Source of the DNA: Heloderma charlesbogerti
Taxonomy: Eukaryota > Chordata > Lepidosauria > Squamata > Helodermatidae
DNA: 64,000 nucleotides
Assembly (NCBI GenBank): GCA_026122225.1
Contig: JANEZZ010002668.1
Location: 868,001-932,000 of the forward strand
Reading direction: 5' to 3'
Shown: piece after piece, positions 34,910 through 47,536 of the stretch
Layout of the letters: the number at the start of each line of letters is the position of its first letter
How positions within the stretch are numbered: position 1 is the stretch's first letter
Made by a program: the position numbers and the translations under genes
The notes under the pieces: generated by a model
What the model was told of the DNA's origin: nothing
The model's database searches: none
The model's input: only the letters and a program-made list of their open reading frames with translations

Positions 34910-36610
34910 ACATTAATATTGAACACACCATAAAACAGAGCTGTAAAACAGTGTTATGTTTTATGTTAAAGGTAAATTCATTAAATCCTTCCCTTGAATG
35001 CAAAACATAGTGTTACGATTTATGTTAAAGGGAAGAATGTAGTGAATTTGCAGGAATATCATGTACTTTAGCAGTTGCTCTTAAAAATCACATAAATACA
35101 AACCAAATGTTAGCTGTGGAATAATTTTAACCCATCAAGAGCCAAAGTGAAATAGTGTTCATGACAACTGGTGCAAGGACATCCCCCTTCTCCCCTGCCC
35201 CGAACGAAAGCTGGAGAAACAGTTTTTTGCCACTCAGTTATTGCTATGCCGCTTTAAGCAGCCAGGGGGGTGATTATTTTTGAGGACTCGGTGGATTCAT
35301 CTTGCCTTTTGCACACTGATTAACTGGACGTAACAACAGCTGCAAGATAAGTAAGTATTGTGGCTCTTTTTCATAAATATGGAAAGAATATTTGAACCAT
35401 TAGTTGGTGGAAATAAGAAAGAAGGGAGCATGTCTATTCTGTCTATGTGATGTTTATGACAGTGGGGGGAAAGCTAAGAGAGGAATATTCCAGGAATTTA
35501 CACCCAAATCTTACACACAGTTAGCTGATAACAAACAATCCACATGTTTAGGATTTTACATTTTAGCCATGCTATGGGCTGCTTTATACAATACATGGCA
35601 AAACATCCCTGTGGTTATTTCTGAGTGTCTCCTCACTGAGAAACAATCTATACAAACCTGCTAACTGTAACTATATAAAATATACACTTGCTAGCACATT
35701 TTTCTTGTCTTCATACATTACAGTTTTTAGCTGCAAACTGAAACATTTTGTGGGTACATCTTAAAAACGTAAATGTCTGAAGTATCCATGTCCCCCCCAA
35801 AACAAATATTAGTTTCTCTAATAGAAAATAATGTAGCCCACCCCAAGGAAAGAAAAAGACAGGACCACTTTCTAGGGATTTTACAAGCTGTAGCTATTAA
35901 AATAGCATCTGTAGTTTTCAGATCTGCATTCCCTTTTTCCCAAGTGAAAAATAAAAAAGTGTGATTTTAGGATATACAGTCTATTTCACATGCATTTGCT
36001 TTGTGACTGGGGATGACTGGAGTGTGGAGAAGGATTGTTTTTAGAGACATTTTCTCATCTCATAGTAAATGCACTCAGTTTTGGGAAAACCCAGAATTAA
36101 TTAGAAAATATGGTATCCTCTTTGAATACACTTAATTTAGCCAATTTATATTGTCTTGGGGTCCAAGAATGCTGAAAAATCCATTCCTAGGGGTACAGCT
36201 TTTCCACGTACAGATGTAGAAACATTTGTCATTAGTCGACCATAAGTATTAAAGTACACAGTTGTCACGTAGATACTAGGCAACAGTCCCATACGTAAAT
36301 ACATAGGCATGGATGTCACTGCTATTGTTTTGGGATTTTGATGCCAATGGGGGAGGGTCACTTTCTTTAAGCCAACGCGTTTCTTTAGTTGTATACATTT
36401 AACTGTATTGTCCCCCCCCCCAATTTTCATCTTGGCTAAAGCAGCTACAGCCTCTCAAGTTACATATAGCTCTACTGGTTGAGAATAAAGGGGTTTTCCC
36501 ACCCCTTGGAGGATGAAAGAGAGTTCAAGTTCATGGGTGTATGAATCCATACGTTTCAAGAAACATTAAAACCTGAACAACTGGCAGTGTATTTACTAGC
36601 TTGTCCTCCA
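34910..36610. other. Upstream region of the vasotocin receptor gene
   Basis: No coding sequence is seen. A donor-like GTAAGTAT at about 35,350 could belong to a 5' non-coding exon, and a pyrimidine-rich acceptor TGTCCTCCACAG ends at about 36,612, 40 bp before the receptor start codon. Neither is proven. Confidence 0.35.
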
Positions 36611-36652
36611 CAGCTGCCAACCTAGGTGACAGTCTCAGAAAGTAGCTCCACA

Positions 36653-37535
36653 ATGAAGAATTTCTCATTTTCTCAAGACAGTGTCTATGCGTCTGGAACA
36701 AATGCATCTGAACTTCCTGAAAGACAACCAAGAGATGAAAAATTAGCTCAAATAGAGATCGCTGTGTTAGGAGTACTATTTATGGCAGCATCTGTGGGCA
36801 ACTTCATCCTCATACTGGTGTTATGGAGGAGAATGAAACTGTCTAGGATCTATGTGTTCCTGCTTCACCTCAGCATTGCAGACCTGATGGTTGCATTCTT
36901 TCAAGTCCTTCCTCAGCTCTTTTGGAAAATTACAGATGTTTTCCTGGGTCCAGACATCTTGTGCAGAACCATCAGTTATCTCCAGCTGTTGAGCATGTTT
37001 GCCTCCACTTATATGATAGTAGTTATGGCAATGGACAGATTCCAAGCTGTATGTTACCCCATGGCCTCTTTCCAAAAGAAAGGGGCTCTTTGGAATGCTT
37101 CCATCTGCACCAGCTGGTTTATCTCTTTGGTCTTTAGTGTTCCTCAAGTATTCATCTTTCGGAAGAATGAGGTATCTCCAGGCCTATTTGACTGCCAAGC
37201 TGACTTCATTGAACCCTGGGGCACAAAGGTGTATGTGACTTGGATTTCTGTGGCTATTTTCTTTCTCCCTGCAGCTATCCTCACCATATGCCATGTTAGG
37301 ATTTGCAGAGCAATCCACATGAATATGCATTTGAAAAGCTACAATGATTTTCAAGTAACACATCAGAAGCAAATACTGCCGTCCCAGGCAAGCAATGCAA
37401 ACTGTATGTCAAAGGCTATGATCAAAACAATAAAGATGACAGTGGTGATAGTTGTTGCTTATGTATGTTGCTGGTCACCTTTCTTCATTGCACAGTTGTG
37501 GACTGCCTGGCACCCCGGTGATGCTAGGACTGAAG
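36653..37535 (+). CDS. AVPR2-like: V2-type vasotocin/vasopressin receptor, exon 1 (TM1-TM6)
   Basis: A class A G-protein-coupled receptor for vasotocin; V2-type members couple to Gs and raise cAMP. Exon 1 gives residues 1-294 plus one base; exon 2 at 38,009 completes 360 residues. Sequons lie at N3 and N17. TM1 is about 34-58, with Asn50 and Asp77 at the conserved TM1 and TM2 sites. Cys104 and Cys181 form the usual disulphide. TM6 has CCWSPFFIAQLWTAW. V2-like signatures are LPQLFWKITD, the ALWNASICTSW loop and EPWGTKVYVTWI, close to human V2 (EPWGRRTYVTWI). Odd: the TM3 motif is DRF (128-130), not DRY or DRH. The start ATG has A at -3; no in-frame ATG precedes it. Which V2 paralogue it is needs a tree. 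Confidence 0.94.
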
Positions 37536-38008
37536 GTAAGACAGCCCTTTTTTGATGAATGATTTCATGTGTTTTTATGTTGAACTTTTAAAGTACTGTT
37601 TTCTTTAACTTAATAGAACTTTTGTTCAAAACATGTTATTAAATATCCATCTTGAAATATATCTAGATAGTTGCTGTATGTTGCTGTTAAAGAATTATGT
37701 TTTATGAACAACTGGGATAGATTAAAGCACTTACGCCATAATGCACTAACGATTTGAGACATTCCCAATTAATTTTAAAAATAATCTATAATGCATGTGA
37801 AAAGCTACATTGATCTGATTCTAAAACATTTAAAATGCATTTTGAAAATGTGACAAAATATTTTTAAAGACATTTGAAAAACCCTCCTTGCTGGGAAACA
37901 AACCTACCGTTCAATAATTGGTTGAAGATCAATGGAACAAAAAAGATCAATTTTTTCAATGTATTTATATGTCTTCTATGAATGACTTGTAAATTCTTTT
38001 CCTTTCAG
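37536..38008 (+). other. AVPR2-like: Intron of the vasotocin receptor gene
   Basis: A 473-bp GT-AG intron: donor GAAG|GTAAGA and acceptor CCTTTCAG|GTCC. It splits a Gly codon (phase 1) between TM6 and TM7, the position expected in the vasopressin/oxytocin receptor family. Confidence 0.92.
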
Positions 38009-38208
38009 GTCCAGTAATAGCCATTCTTATGCTCCTAGGGAATCTTAATAGCTGTGTTAATCCATGGATTTATATGTACTTTTGTGGCCAAATACCACAT
38101 TGTTCAAAAAACAAATTGGACAACACTGCAGCTCATGAAGAGTCTACAGTTACAGGCAGTGTTAACTTGGGAGATAAAGAAGCTGAAGACAATATCACGG
38201 CTGTGTAA
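38009..38208 (+). CDS. AVPR2-like: V2-type vasotocin/vasopressin receptor, exon 2 (TM7 and tail)
   Basis: The 200-nt exon encodes residues 295-360: PVIAILMLLGNLNSCVNPWI, then YMYFCGQIPHCSKNK and a short acidic tail. NPWIY (312-316) is the TM7 NPxxY motif, and LNSCVNPWIY is almost the human V2 LNSCTNPWIY. The tail is only about 40 residues. Cys320 and Cys326 are possible palmitoylation sites, in place of the paired cysteines of mammalian V2. The last residues are ITAV, which fits a class I PDZ-ligand pattern (T-x-V). The stop is TAA at 38,206-38,208. The exon is too short to stand out as an ORF and was assigned from the splice site and TM7. Confidence 0.93.
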
Positions 38209-38209
38209 T

Positions 38210-40595
38210 TATAAACTGGCTTTATAGCTCATGTTTATTTGTGCCATTCAAATTTCATTGAATAATTTTTCTAATTTGGGTAAGTACGTGTGTGGTAGAA
38301 AAGGTTGCTTTCAGAATATACATCTTTTCTTTAATTTTGAAGCAAATATCTACAAAAGGATTTTTAAAATCTCAGCACAATGTAAGAGACAAACTAGTAT
38401 TGTGCCCAAAATTTCTTCCACCTTTTTCTCCGACCATCTCAATGAATTTGATAGAAGGGAAATTTCTTTCGAAAAGAAATTCAATGGAGAAGAAAATTTT
38501 GGATAAATTCTCATGGGTTGGGTTCGGTGTTCTTGTGCTTACCTTACTTATTAGGTGGCTGAGGAATGTGTGTGAGTGTCCTGTCTTTCACTGCACAACA
38601 ATCTTTCTGGCGACTTGTACCCTCCCCAGCTTCCTACACCGATTAAAGCCCAGGGGACAACATCATGAGGTAATTCCTCCCATAGCGCTTTTTCAGATCA
38701 GGAAGCGCGGGCAGCCGAGGAGGCTGCAAAGCAATGGGAAGGTGTAAAACAGATAGAATACACATGAGCGCGTGCGCGCACAAACACACACAGACAGACA
38801 CACACACACCGCAATGCCCTTGAATGAAACTAGGTATGGGGCATGGTGACGGATGCAAAGTAGTGACCAGGCTGCCAACTCATTTGCTGCTGTTAATAGT
38901 GAGTTCCACATCCAAGAAACTGAGAATTTCTCCTTGCCCTTGAGAAATGCAGGGAAATTGTCCCCTCATTTTTTTCTGCCCACAAATAGGGTAGAGAATT
39001 TCCAGAGGTCATTTGTGCACAGCTCTATCTAAAACCATTTTGACCACGCAGACCCTATACCCCAAACTTTGCTAGTTGTTTTGTATGCATAGTGCTGAAT
39101 TCCACGCTGACAAAGGAACCTGTCAAACTACATATATTTGCAGACACCCCTGAGTTCTGTATCATTTTCCAGTAATTTTGGTGTGCAAAATAATAATCTA
39201 AGAAAACCTGGGCATGATGAATGCATATCTGAACTCTCCTAAGGCTTTTTTTCACAAATTTTATTAAGCACACTTTTGGGTGATATAATAATACTTGGCA
39301 TTTGTATTATGCTTTAGAGCAGCACATGGGAAGATTTCAGGCTTTCCTAGAAGGTCCACCAACTGGAGGACCACCAACCTGAGCCAGGTGCAAGATAATG
39401 TCAGGAAGGGGTGGGGAGGCAGGTAACATGGTGCCTCAGAGGATGGAACTGATTATCTACAGTACCCATGAGTTATTTACAGTACCCAGTACCCATACAC
39501 TGGGTTAAGCTGAATATAAACGTTCTAATCTACGTTTAAATTACTATAGATCAGAGTTTCTAGCATTCTAATTTAGGGTGGTGGAGAGGCAGGGAAACTT
39601 TTGCTGCTGTTAATTGGTCTAGTAGTAGATACAGATCTACCATCTGCCCACCCCTGCTTTAGAGTCAAAGTGAACAACATTATTGTTAGGCAGGTCAGTA
39701 TTATGTGTCATTCACATTTTGCAGGTAGGAAGCTTAGCCTGAGAAGATAGTCAGTCACCACTTCAGAATGTAGTTTAGCACACACAGAAAATTCAAATGC
39801 AGTTCTCAGAGTCACTTCTGAGAAATTCTAAGAAATAAAACTGTGGCTACAAGAGCTTGAGCTAGCACACTTTGTCATGTACGATCCATGTGTGCATGAA
39901 AGTGAATGATGAAAAAGAATTCGAGGGAGGGGGCGTAACAGAGATAACCGAAAAGAACAAAGGAATTCTAGTTTTCCTTGTTTCAGTTTATATCAAGGGA
40001 AATCAGGTACTTAAAATTTTCTTGGGATCTTTTGCAAATGTTATTAACTCCCTTTCCTAAATAACTGCTTTAGGACTGAGCAATACCTTTGCCTCTATTT
40101 GTTAAAATTGTAGACATTTTCCATGATTTCAGCCAATATGTAAGAGTGCACAGATTTTAATGCTGTTAGAGAGATGAAGCATGAATGATGATCTCATTAC
40201 ATTTTAGCAAATAATGTGGTATATAAGTCTTAATAAATAATAATATGTAAATATACTTAACATCAACCCATAGAGGTAATTCCTATCAGTTTACATGGTC
40301 AAAAAAAATTGTGGAGCCATTCTACAAATGTTACCATAGCAGTCCTTGAGCATTGCCACTTAGGATTCAGTATGAATTGATTGGCATTGTTCATGCTGAT
40401 TTTGTGATCTGAGATACTGTGGGAGTAAACTGTGTTGGCAATTTCTCTTGTATAAATTATCCAGCAGGCCTCAGACTGTTTCCAGGTATGTGATTCTGTT
40501 CATGACATAGATCCTCTGCCCTGTGCGGTCTTGATGAAAACCTTGTTTTCAGGAGCAGAACTAAGTGGAGACTAAAGTTTGTCTCACCCATTAAT
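38210..40595. other. Receptor 3' flank, no further gene seen
   Basis: This presumably holds the receptor 3' UTR. The nearest clean AATAAA is at about 39,834, so the polyadenylation site is unclear. A CA-rich tract lies at about 38,765-38,810. Confidence 0.4.
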
Positions 40596-40602
40596 TATTT
40601 TA

Positions 40603-40690
40603 GTGCAATCCTATGCATGTCTACTCAGAAGTAAGTTCCATTGAATTAAATGGGTCTGGCCCCTAGGTAAATGTGTATAGGGTTGCAGCC
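40603..40690. mobile_element. Short Harbinger-like palindromic MITE (best-preserved copy)
   Basis: The 88-bp element starts GTGCAATCCTATGCATGTCT and ends GTGTATAGGGTTGCAGCC, flanked by TTA at 40,600-40,602 and 40,691-40,693. The inner arms are AGAAGTAAGTTCCATTGAAT and its weaker complement. More decayed relatives are at about 4,827, 12,535, 13,650, 18,545, 18,660, 26,210, 30,420 and 62,140. Confidence 0.7.
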
Positions 40691-40884
40691 TTAATAGATA
40701 AGGCTCATGTTTTCTGCCTATTAAATCCTATAATGTTTGAAGCATGTACACACCTTGAAAAAAGAAATCTACACAGCTGAAATACACTGAAGAGCTGCAA
40801 TTGGCCCTGGCATATATTTGCATTGTTTTGGATCTTACATCCCTTCTCTGATCACATAAGGGAGGGAAGACACAATTTCCAGCA

Positions 40885-40977
40885 GCTCTGAGTTGGATTC
40901 CTGCATTGAGCAGGGGGTTGGACTCGATGGCCTTGGAGGCCCCTTCCAACCCTACTATTCTATGATTCTATGATTCC
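40885..40977 (+). mobile_element. CR1 LINE 3' end
   Basis: GGATTCCTGCATTGAGCAGG, GACTCGATGGCCTTGGAGGC and the terminal ATTCTATGATTCTATGATTC (ATTCTATG-type octamer repeats) mark the CR1 3' end. Only about 90 bp remain. Confidence 0.9.
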
Positions 40978-40979
40978 CC

Positions 40980-42490
40980 CTCCATCTGCAGTCCTCTTGC
41001 AGGATATGCCACACCAGTTGTTCCCTCCCAACTCTCAGGAGCAGATTATCAGGGGTGCAGGGGCCTGCAGAGAGACAAGAAGGTGGGAAAGCCTCGTTCT
41101 GTTCTGGTTGCAGAAGGGAAGTTAGAATCCAAGCCCTCGTGTCTATATATGTTTAAACAAAGATTAATATAGGCTTCAAATATTACTGTTTCAGAGAGTA
41201 CCCAGTGCGGGTGCTGGTTTGAAATGTATATCCTTTAAAAATGGCAACAATTGAAGCAGCCTTAAGTCAAGGTGTAGAAATAGATCCCTGACTTATTCCT
41301 CCAAGGAGTGGGGAGTCACTTAAGTCTTGGATGTAATGAAAGCAAAATAGGATAAAGGATTGCTGAACAGACGGAATCAAAGGGGTCGAAAGGGTGAACA
41401 TGGATATGCAAAGTGCTAGATGGGATCAGAAGTGAACTGTTGAGTAATCCAAAAGCATTTCCTGTGCTCTTCTTGTTGGCTGGAGCCAGCACTCAGGTAA
41501 ACATAGTTACCAAGTATGTGTTCCCCATGAACAAAGGCACAGTTATGCATAGTGGTCCAGGAGTAGCCATTTACAGAGTCAATTTCCTTGTGAAGGAGGT
41601 GTACTTCAGACATATGGTGGTGGTCTTCTCTCCTTGGTTTTGTCTATAAATATATAAGATGAGCACTGAGTAGCAAGCAGGCACCCCAAACTGGTAATGC
41701 TGAGCTTTAAAGAAGCATCACACCCACAGCTAGCAGCACATCTCAGCATCCCTTCCAGAAAGGCTGCTTCTTGTCAACCAGCTTCAAAGTCCAGATTTGT
41801 GTCTTTTCCACCAGGTGTTAGCAAAAGGCAGCTCTCCAGTGATTTTGGACTTTAACTCCCAGTAGTCTGAACAACAACAGTCCCTGTTAGAATGGCCAGT
41901 GGTCAGGAATGCTGGGAGCTGAAGTCCAAAACATCTGGAAGTCTTCTTTCTGCTTACCTGACTACATTCAAACTGTCAAAAAAATGTCTCAGCCTGTAAA
42001 AGCAAGCATCTGTATAAAATCCTAGATAGTCTTTCCTCACTTGGCACAACATAACAAGATGCTGAATAAATTTGAGTTTCTTGTTGCACGTATGCCTTAT
42101 AACACGTGACCCATCCAGTGGTGCTCTGCCGCAACTCATGTTCCCACTTTCACTCGCCCCATTACCATTTCTGTGGCTTAGTGGAAGCTCTGGATTTAAG
42201 AGGAAGAAGCTGGCTCCCATTAGTGATGATATGAGCTAATTGCCCTGTGTGTGTATATGTCCCACACTGCATATTCCGGTCATCTAGCGCTGTGGGCTAC
42301 ATTCAGTGTAGCATGAGTTGAATCATAGGTAGCCATCAACTAGGAGGAGCCAGAGGTCAGAACAAGAGCCACTAAGGAATATCATTTCCCAACCTGAACA
42401 GGAAGATTTTACAGTTCTTTGTGATACGAGAAGTGAAGAGCTACCTTGAGTGAACAGAGTCACTCCAGAACCAGGAGCCTTTTAGCGTTA
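40980..42490. other. Intergenic DNA, no gene seen
   Basis: A small inverted repeat at about 41,848-41,940 (TTTGGACTTTAACTCCCAG and CTGGGAGCTGAAGTCCAAAA) looks like a decayed MITE. Nothing else is recognisable. Confidence 0.4.
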
Positions 42491-42493
42491 GGG

Positions 42494-42613
42494 CAGGGAT
42501 GGGCAACTTATTGGACTGCAACTGCCATCATACCTCACCATTGGCTATGCTAGCTAGGCTGATGGCACTTGCGGTCCAACAACATCTGGAGAGCCACCAG
42601 TTGCCCACCCCTG
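42494..42613. mobile_element. hAT-type MITE
   Basis: The 120-bp element has inverted ends CAGGGATGGGCAACT and AGTTGCCCACCCCTG. The 8-bp flanks CGTTAGGG and CTTTAGGT match at 6 of 8. It has the same terminus family as 16,521-16,771. Confidence 0.75.
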
Positions 42614-42874
42614 CTTTAGGTAAATGCTCCAGTTTGTAGCTCTGGCAGCTCCCTGCATGGCTTAGCTGAGCACAATGCCACATGTTCCTGCCAGCTCCTG
42701 ACATCTCCCCAATCCAGAGATAGAGTCAATGAAGAAGAAGCTTCCCTCCTGTTGTAGAGGTTGGAAGAGCTCCGTAAGTTCAGTTCTGAGCAAACGTGTC
42801 TGAGCTAATTCCATGCTCTGTGAGTGGTCTCGGTCAAATCACAAACTTCCCAGCCTCACATGTGAATCATCTAT

Positions 42875-42950
42875 TTTGTGAACCTCAGAGCGAGCTTTGG
42901 CTATTGGGTGGCATAGTCATGGAGTTAATAAATAAATAAAATAAATAAAT
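42875..42950 (+). repeat. L2/CR1-like 3'-UTR tip
   Basis: TTTTGTGAACCTCAGAGCGA, GGCTATTGGGTGGCATAG and an AATAAATAAAT tail match the end of the copies at 24,660 and 60,775. Confidence 0.6.
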
Positions 42951-43274
42951 ACAAAGGTGAAGAATAGTGATGTTTGTTATGTGGAGAAATAAGACTGACT
43001 GATGAAGAACTCTGCCCATTAAAATTGCTTTGTAAAGTTTTGTTTCTCCTACTTCTATCTCCTCTTGACTGGAGTACTAGTAGAAGTGTAAGTCTGGGTA
43101 GAATAGTAACAGATTAAAGCTCATTGGTGGCTTCTGTGAAGTGTTGCAGAGCTGTGAAAGAAATATTCACTAATCTCACTGTCAGAGATGCAGTCCCTGG
43201 TCCACCTGACCAGTTACCCTATAGCAGGCATATTGAAACTTCAGGCCATTGGTCCATCAAGCTCAGTATAGTCT

Positions 43275-43412
43275 ACACCACCCTTCCCCAAAGGGGCGCC
43301 CTCCAGATGTTTTAGACTACAACTCCCATCAACCTTAACCATTGCTATGCTGGCTGGGGCTGATGGGAATTGTAGTCAACACCTGGAGGGCCCCACCTTG
43401 TGGAAGGCTGGT
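43275..43412. mobile_element. hAT-like MITE, palindromic
   Basis: Complementary arms are CTTCCCCAAAGGGGCGCCCT with CCAGATG, and CCTGGAGGGCCCCACCTTGT with GGAAGG. The inner arms are TAGACTACAACTCCCATCA and TGATGGGAATTGTAGTC. A related fragment is at about 61,330-61,420. Confidence 0.6.
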
Positions 43413-43414
43413 CT

Positions 43415-46044
43415 ACACTGACTAGCCATGACTCTCTCCAGAGTTTTAGACAGGGGTCTTTCCCAGCCCTACCTAGAGATGTCAGGAATTGAACCTTGGA
43501 CCTTCTGCATGCAAAACACATCCTCCATCAAAATACAGCCCTTCCCTGAACTAACATCAGTTGCATGCATATGGCTTTTGCTCATATATGGACATATGAT
43601 GAGGGATGTTTCTTTAGCAGAGCATTAGAGGAGGCCTACATGGTGTCTAGCTATATTATGTCAACATTAAATCAATGTCATGAATTTTTCAATTTTCAAA
43701 TGTGACCTTTACAAAATATATACAACCATATAGGATGTTTTTAATATGTTAATTTGTAGAAAAAATAATGTATCATGCAGTTATCTTTAATGCTGTGCAT
43801 TTTTAAAGCTGTAACATATTAAACACCGGTTCCATCTCCAGAAAAGTCCTGATATGTGTTGCTTAAGGCTAAGAAACCTCCTATGGCTGCATTTTCCATG
43901 GTGGGTATAAGCATTGCTCCTGGTCTTTTCCTTATTCATGTCTAGAAATGTTTCCTTTCTCCTAAATGATGCATGTTCTATCTTCTTGATCCAAATGGGC
44001 CTAACTCGGTGCCAATGCCATCCTATCTACAATTGTGGTAATTTTGAAACAGAAACATGACTAGTCTCTTTGGGCTACATATCTTGTTTTTACTGAATTA
44101 TCACAGATGTGTGTGTGTGTGTGTGTATGTGTTCCTTACCAGGAATTCAGCACAGGAAGAGGGGAGGGTTATCTCTTCCCAATGCAATTGGAACCAAAAT
44201 TGCTGCCTGCATGGCTTGAAGCCTTGGGGAAAAAAATTAGCAACTTTCCCCCTAAGCTTTCTAGGCGGGGGGGGGGGGATTTTGGTTCTGATTATGCTGG
44301 GGAGGGAAAAGATAATCCTCCTCCCCCTACATACTGTGTTCCTACTAAGGACCTTCCACCCCTGAACTGACAATTAATAAAATTAAAAAAGGAAGACCTA
44401 ACTACATGCTAACACATTAAGCATGATGTGTAGTTTGGCCACCAGTGTACTAGAATCCTAAAGTGTGTCTTGTTGGCCACAGTTCTGCTTCTTCTCTTCT
44501 TGTCCACCCTGTGGACATGAGTCTACTCATCTTCAGTGAGTGTCTACCACCACTGCTTTTCCTATGGCTAATGGAGGAATGATAAGGAAATATGTACACT
44601 TCTGTGCCATTTTGTTTCTTTCCTCATCCATTTCTAGATGTCAAACGATTCATTTCAGAAAAAGCAAATAAATAAATAAGCAGCATGGAAAAAGTTAAAT
44701 CTAAGCCAACTGTACCTCAACACTTTTAATATTCATATTCTGAGTAAACTTATACAATTAGTTTATTTCTTTTTCTACAACTTTCCAACCCACCAAAACA
44801 AATCTAGGGTTTGTTGAAGCATTGGTTTTAAAACAGTGCCTCCTCTATTCCAGTAGGGTGGGGCCTATTGTAGTTTAACCCTTCAGTTGGAAATCTTCTG
44901 TTATTTCAGTGTGGGTTTGTTTTTTTTACTTTTGTTAAACTTTAGGATATGTCAGTCTTTCAACGGGAATGTATACGTGTATATATTACACATGTTAAAT
45001 TAATGTGGTTTTGGTTCTGAAAAAGGCTGGACAAAGCAGTATGTGGCATATCAGTGGGAAGATAAGGTTAGGCTATCAGTTGTCCAAACTCTTAGCAGCA
45101 TGGCTAACCCAGAATAACGTATGTTACGCACAGTTAATACTGACTTGTGGCGTAATATGTATTTCCAATTTTATGGCAGAGTTTTGACAGAAAAATTATG
45201 AGTTGGATCCAGACTTAGTCATGCATGGAGAAGCAAGACTGAAATCAATGGGACTTCAGTTAGTCATCACTAGCTTGTCCAATTGATTTTAATGGGTCTT
45301 TTCTAAGCATGGCAAGTCAGGATCCAACTCAGTGTGTATAACAACCTCAACATTCTGTTTAAATAAGTCTTGTCTATTAATATACACCAGACTATATATA
45401 GCTCCAACCTCCGCTTTGGCTACAACAAAAAGTGCATAAATACACAGATAGTTAATTTACCTTTTTGATCCAAATTCAAAGTTACATCTGGTTTCCTGGG
45501 TAACGTAGGGTATTAGTTCAAAGGATGTATTATCACTTTGGCTAACACATTGGAACCCTGTAGGTAGCAGAGCATATAAAGGATGAATAAAAGTGTTTGC
45601 ATACAGAAGACATGGCTGCCCCCTTACTATTAGAAATACTAAAATCAGACTATGGCTGCTTCCACATTAGACATTTAGTGTGGAATCGTTGTTCCCCATT
45701 AACTCATGCTTTAAGGGGGGTCCATATGACACTGTCATCCTTTTGTAATCCTCTCGTGTTTTCCCACTGCTTCTTCTGTCCTTTTCCTTGCCACAGAAAG
45801 TCTGACATTTTTGAGATGGTCTGAAAGGTAGCACAATTTCTACAGGTGTAGATGCCTGTAGTGCTTCTCTCAGTTCTCTGATCTTTTTCAAGAAGCTTGG
45901 TTTTGATATAGGCAGTGACATATCAGGAAGATATCTATCATATCTCAGCACACATTCACTATAACCTTTGCAGGAGGCATTCTCTTATAACTCTAATATT
46001 TTTAAATTAGAGTTAATTTAATCCTTTAATTAGTATTAAAATGC

Positions 46045-46081
<37 letters not shown>

Positions 46082-47525
46082 AAAGATATCAGCAAAATAA
46101 GGCTTAAATGAAAGAGTGCTATAGCACCATAGCACTATAATGCTAATTCAAAAAATTAAGGAAATAAACCTTTCAGGCCACCAGCATTTTGGCAATGTGT
46201 TTTTCCCCCAATGTGTTTTTTTCCCCCCTAATTAAACACTTCCAGTCTACACTTAAGATCCAAAACAAGCATTAAACATTTTGTTTTTTGCCATTTCATG
46301 GGTGGTAATGGGCGATCACACTTAAATTAATAAGTGCTTAGTGCTAAATTAATAATATATTTTTTTTTAAAAAGGATCACTTCTTCTTTTCAAATGGCCA
46401 CTCAGGTGAATTGAATTTTGCCATCTTTACCCACAGCAGCTATGTCACACCCACTATTGTGGATAGAACATAGTGGGATGAACATACTGAAAGTGTGCAA
46501 TATTCCTGATAGTGTGTAAAGTCAATTGCAATTCCTTTTGTAGTTTATATTGGAAGAGCAATGATTCATTAGTACAAGGAGCCACCTATCTGGAAGCCAG
46601 CCTATCATAAACATGTGTCGCACAGACCCATAAATGTTCAGTAACACCCTTTTTATTTCCAGCACTGCTAAAAATCTTAGCAAGGTTCAGTTCATCCAGA
46701 TGACAATCGCTGTGTAGCATTCCATGTCTTGTAAAACTTCCAGTCCTCCTTATTTATTTGTGTAAGAAAAAAAAATCTATTGATTCCAGCTGTGAGTAAA
46801 GTTTGCAGAGTGTTCTTCTTGTCTCCCCTACCTTCTCTTCTGCAAGCCAAAACAATTTTATTTATAAAAGAGGCCTTGGCCAAGCCAGTCAACGAAATGA
46901 AACATATTGGCTTCGATCCAAGGACCCTGCTGCGCAAGTCAAAGACACTTCCTCTTGCTCAAGGGAGCTGCCAATTTCTCCCCATCTGCAGCCCACTGTG
47001 CCAGCCCCCCCCATCCCCAAATAACCTTCTTTGGAGCGTATCTTCTACTAGAGCCAGTTGTCACAGGGTTGCAGATGGAAGAAGAAATTGGCAGCCTCCT
47101 CTGCTGTGTAAGTGCCTTCATGCTGTGAGATCTTTGAAGCCAAGCCATTGTCATTACTGCTTTCAGTTCCAGAACAATTATTTTTTGAATTGGTGAAACT
47201 TGACTCAGATGCAGCCTATCATTTCTAATGAGAGGCACTGCAAGAGGCATAACAAGAGGCTACAGACCAAGTGAGATTTGTCATTATTAGGGATGGGTGA
47301 ACATGCCCCAACAGAGATCATATTTTGCTCATCAAGTTACACATTCTTCTGTCCAATCTCAGGTGAATGTTCTTCATTATTTCAAGATGGTTGTGCATAT
47401 ACCAATTGTTGTGCATGCACATCAAAGTGCATCTTGGGAACTGTAGTATTGAACCATGCCATGCATCATGATATCATGCATCACTACGTAATGTTCTTCT
47501 TTCTGATTGGCTGTTTTCACATGCC
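43415..47525. other. Intergenic DNA with simple repeats, no gene seen
   Basis: A (TG)n run at about 44,107-44,128, a G12 run near 44,266-44,278 and an (AC)n run at 46,049-46,079 are clear. No reading frame here resembles a known protein. Confidence 0.55.
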
Positions 47526-47536
47526 CTAGTTGTTTA

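Noticed and set aside
21060..36600. THAP5 or DNAJB9 exons expected from human gene order
   Set aside because: No THAP zinc-finger or J-domain motif (HPD) could be read in either strand; absence by eye is not proof.
36626..36652. Receptor start at the upstream GTG
   Set aside because: The first ATG (36,653) has a good context and gives a normal-length N-terminus with two N-glycosylation sites.
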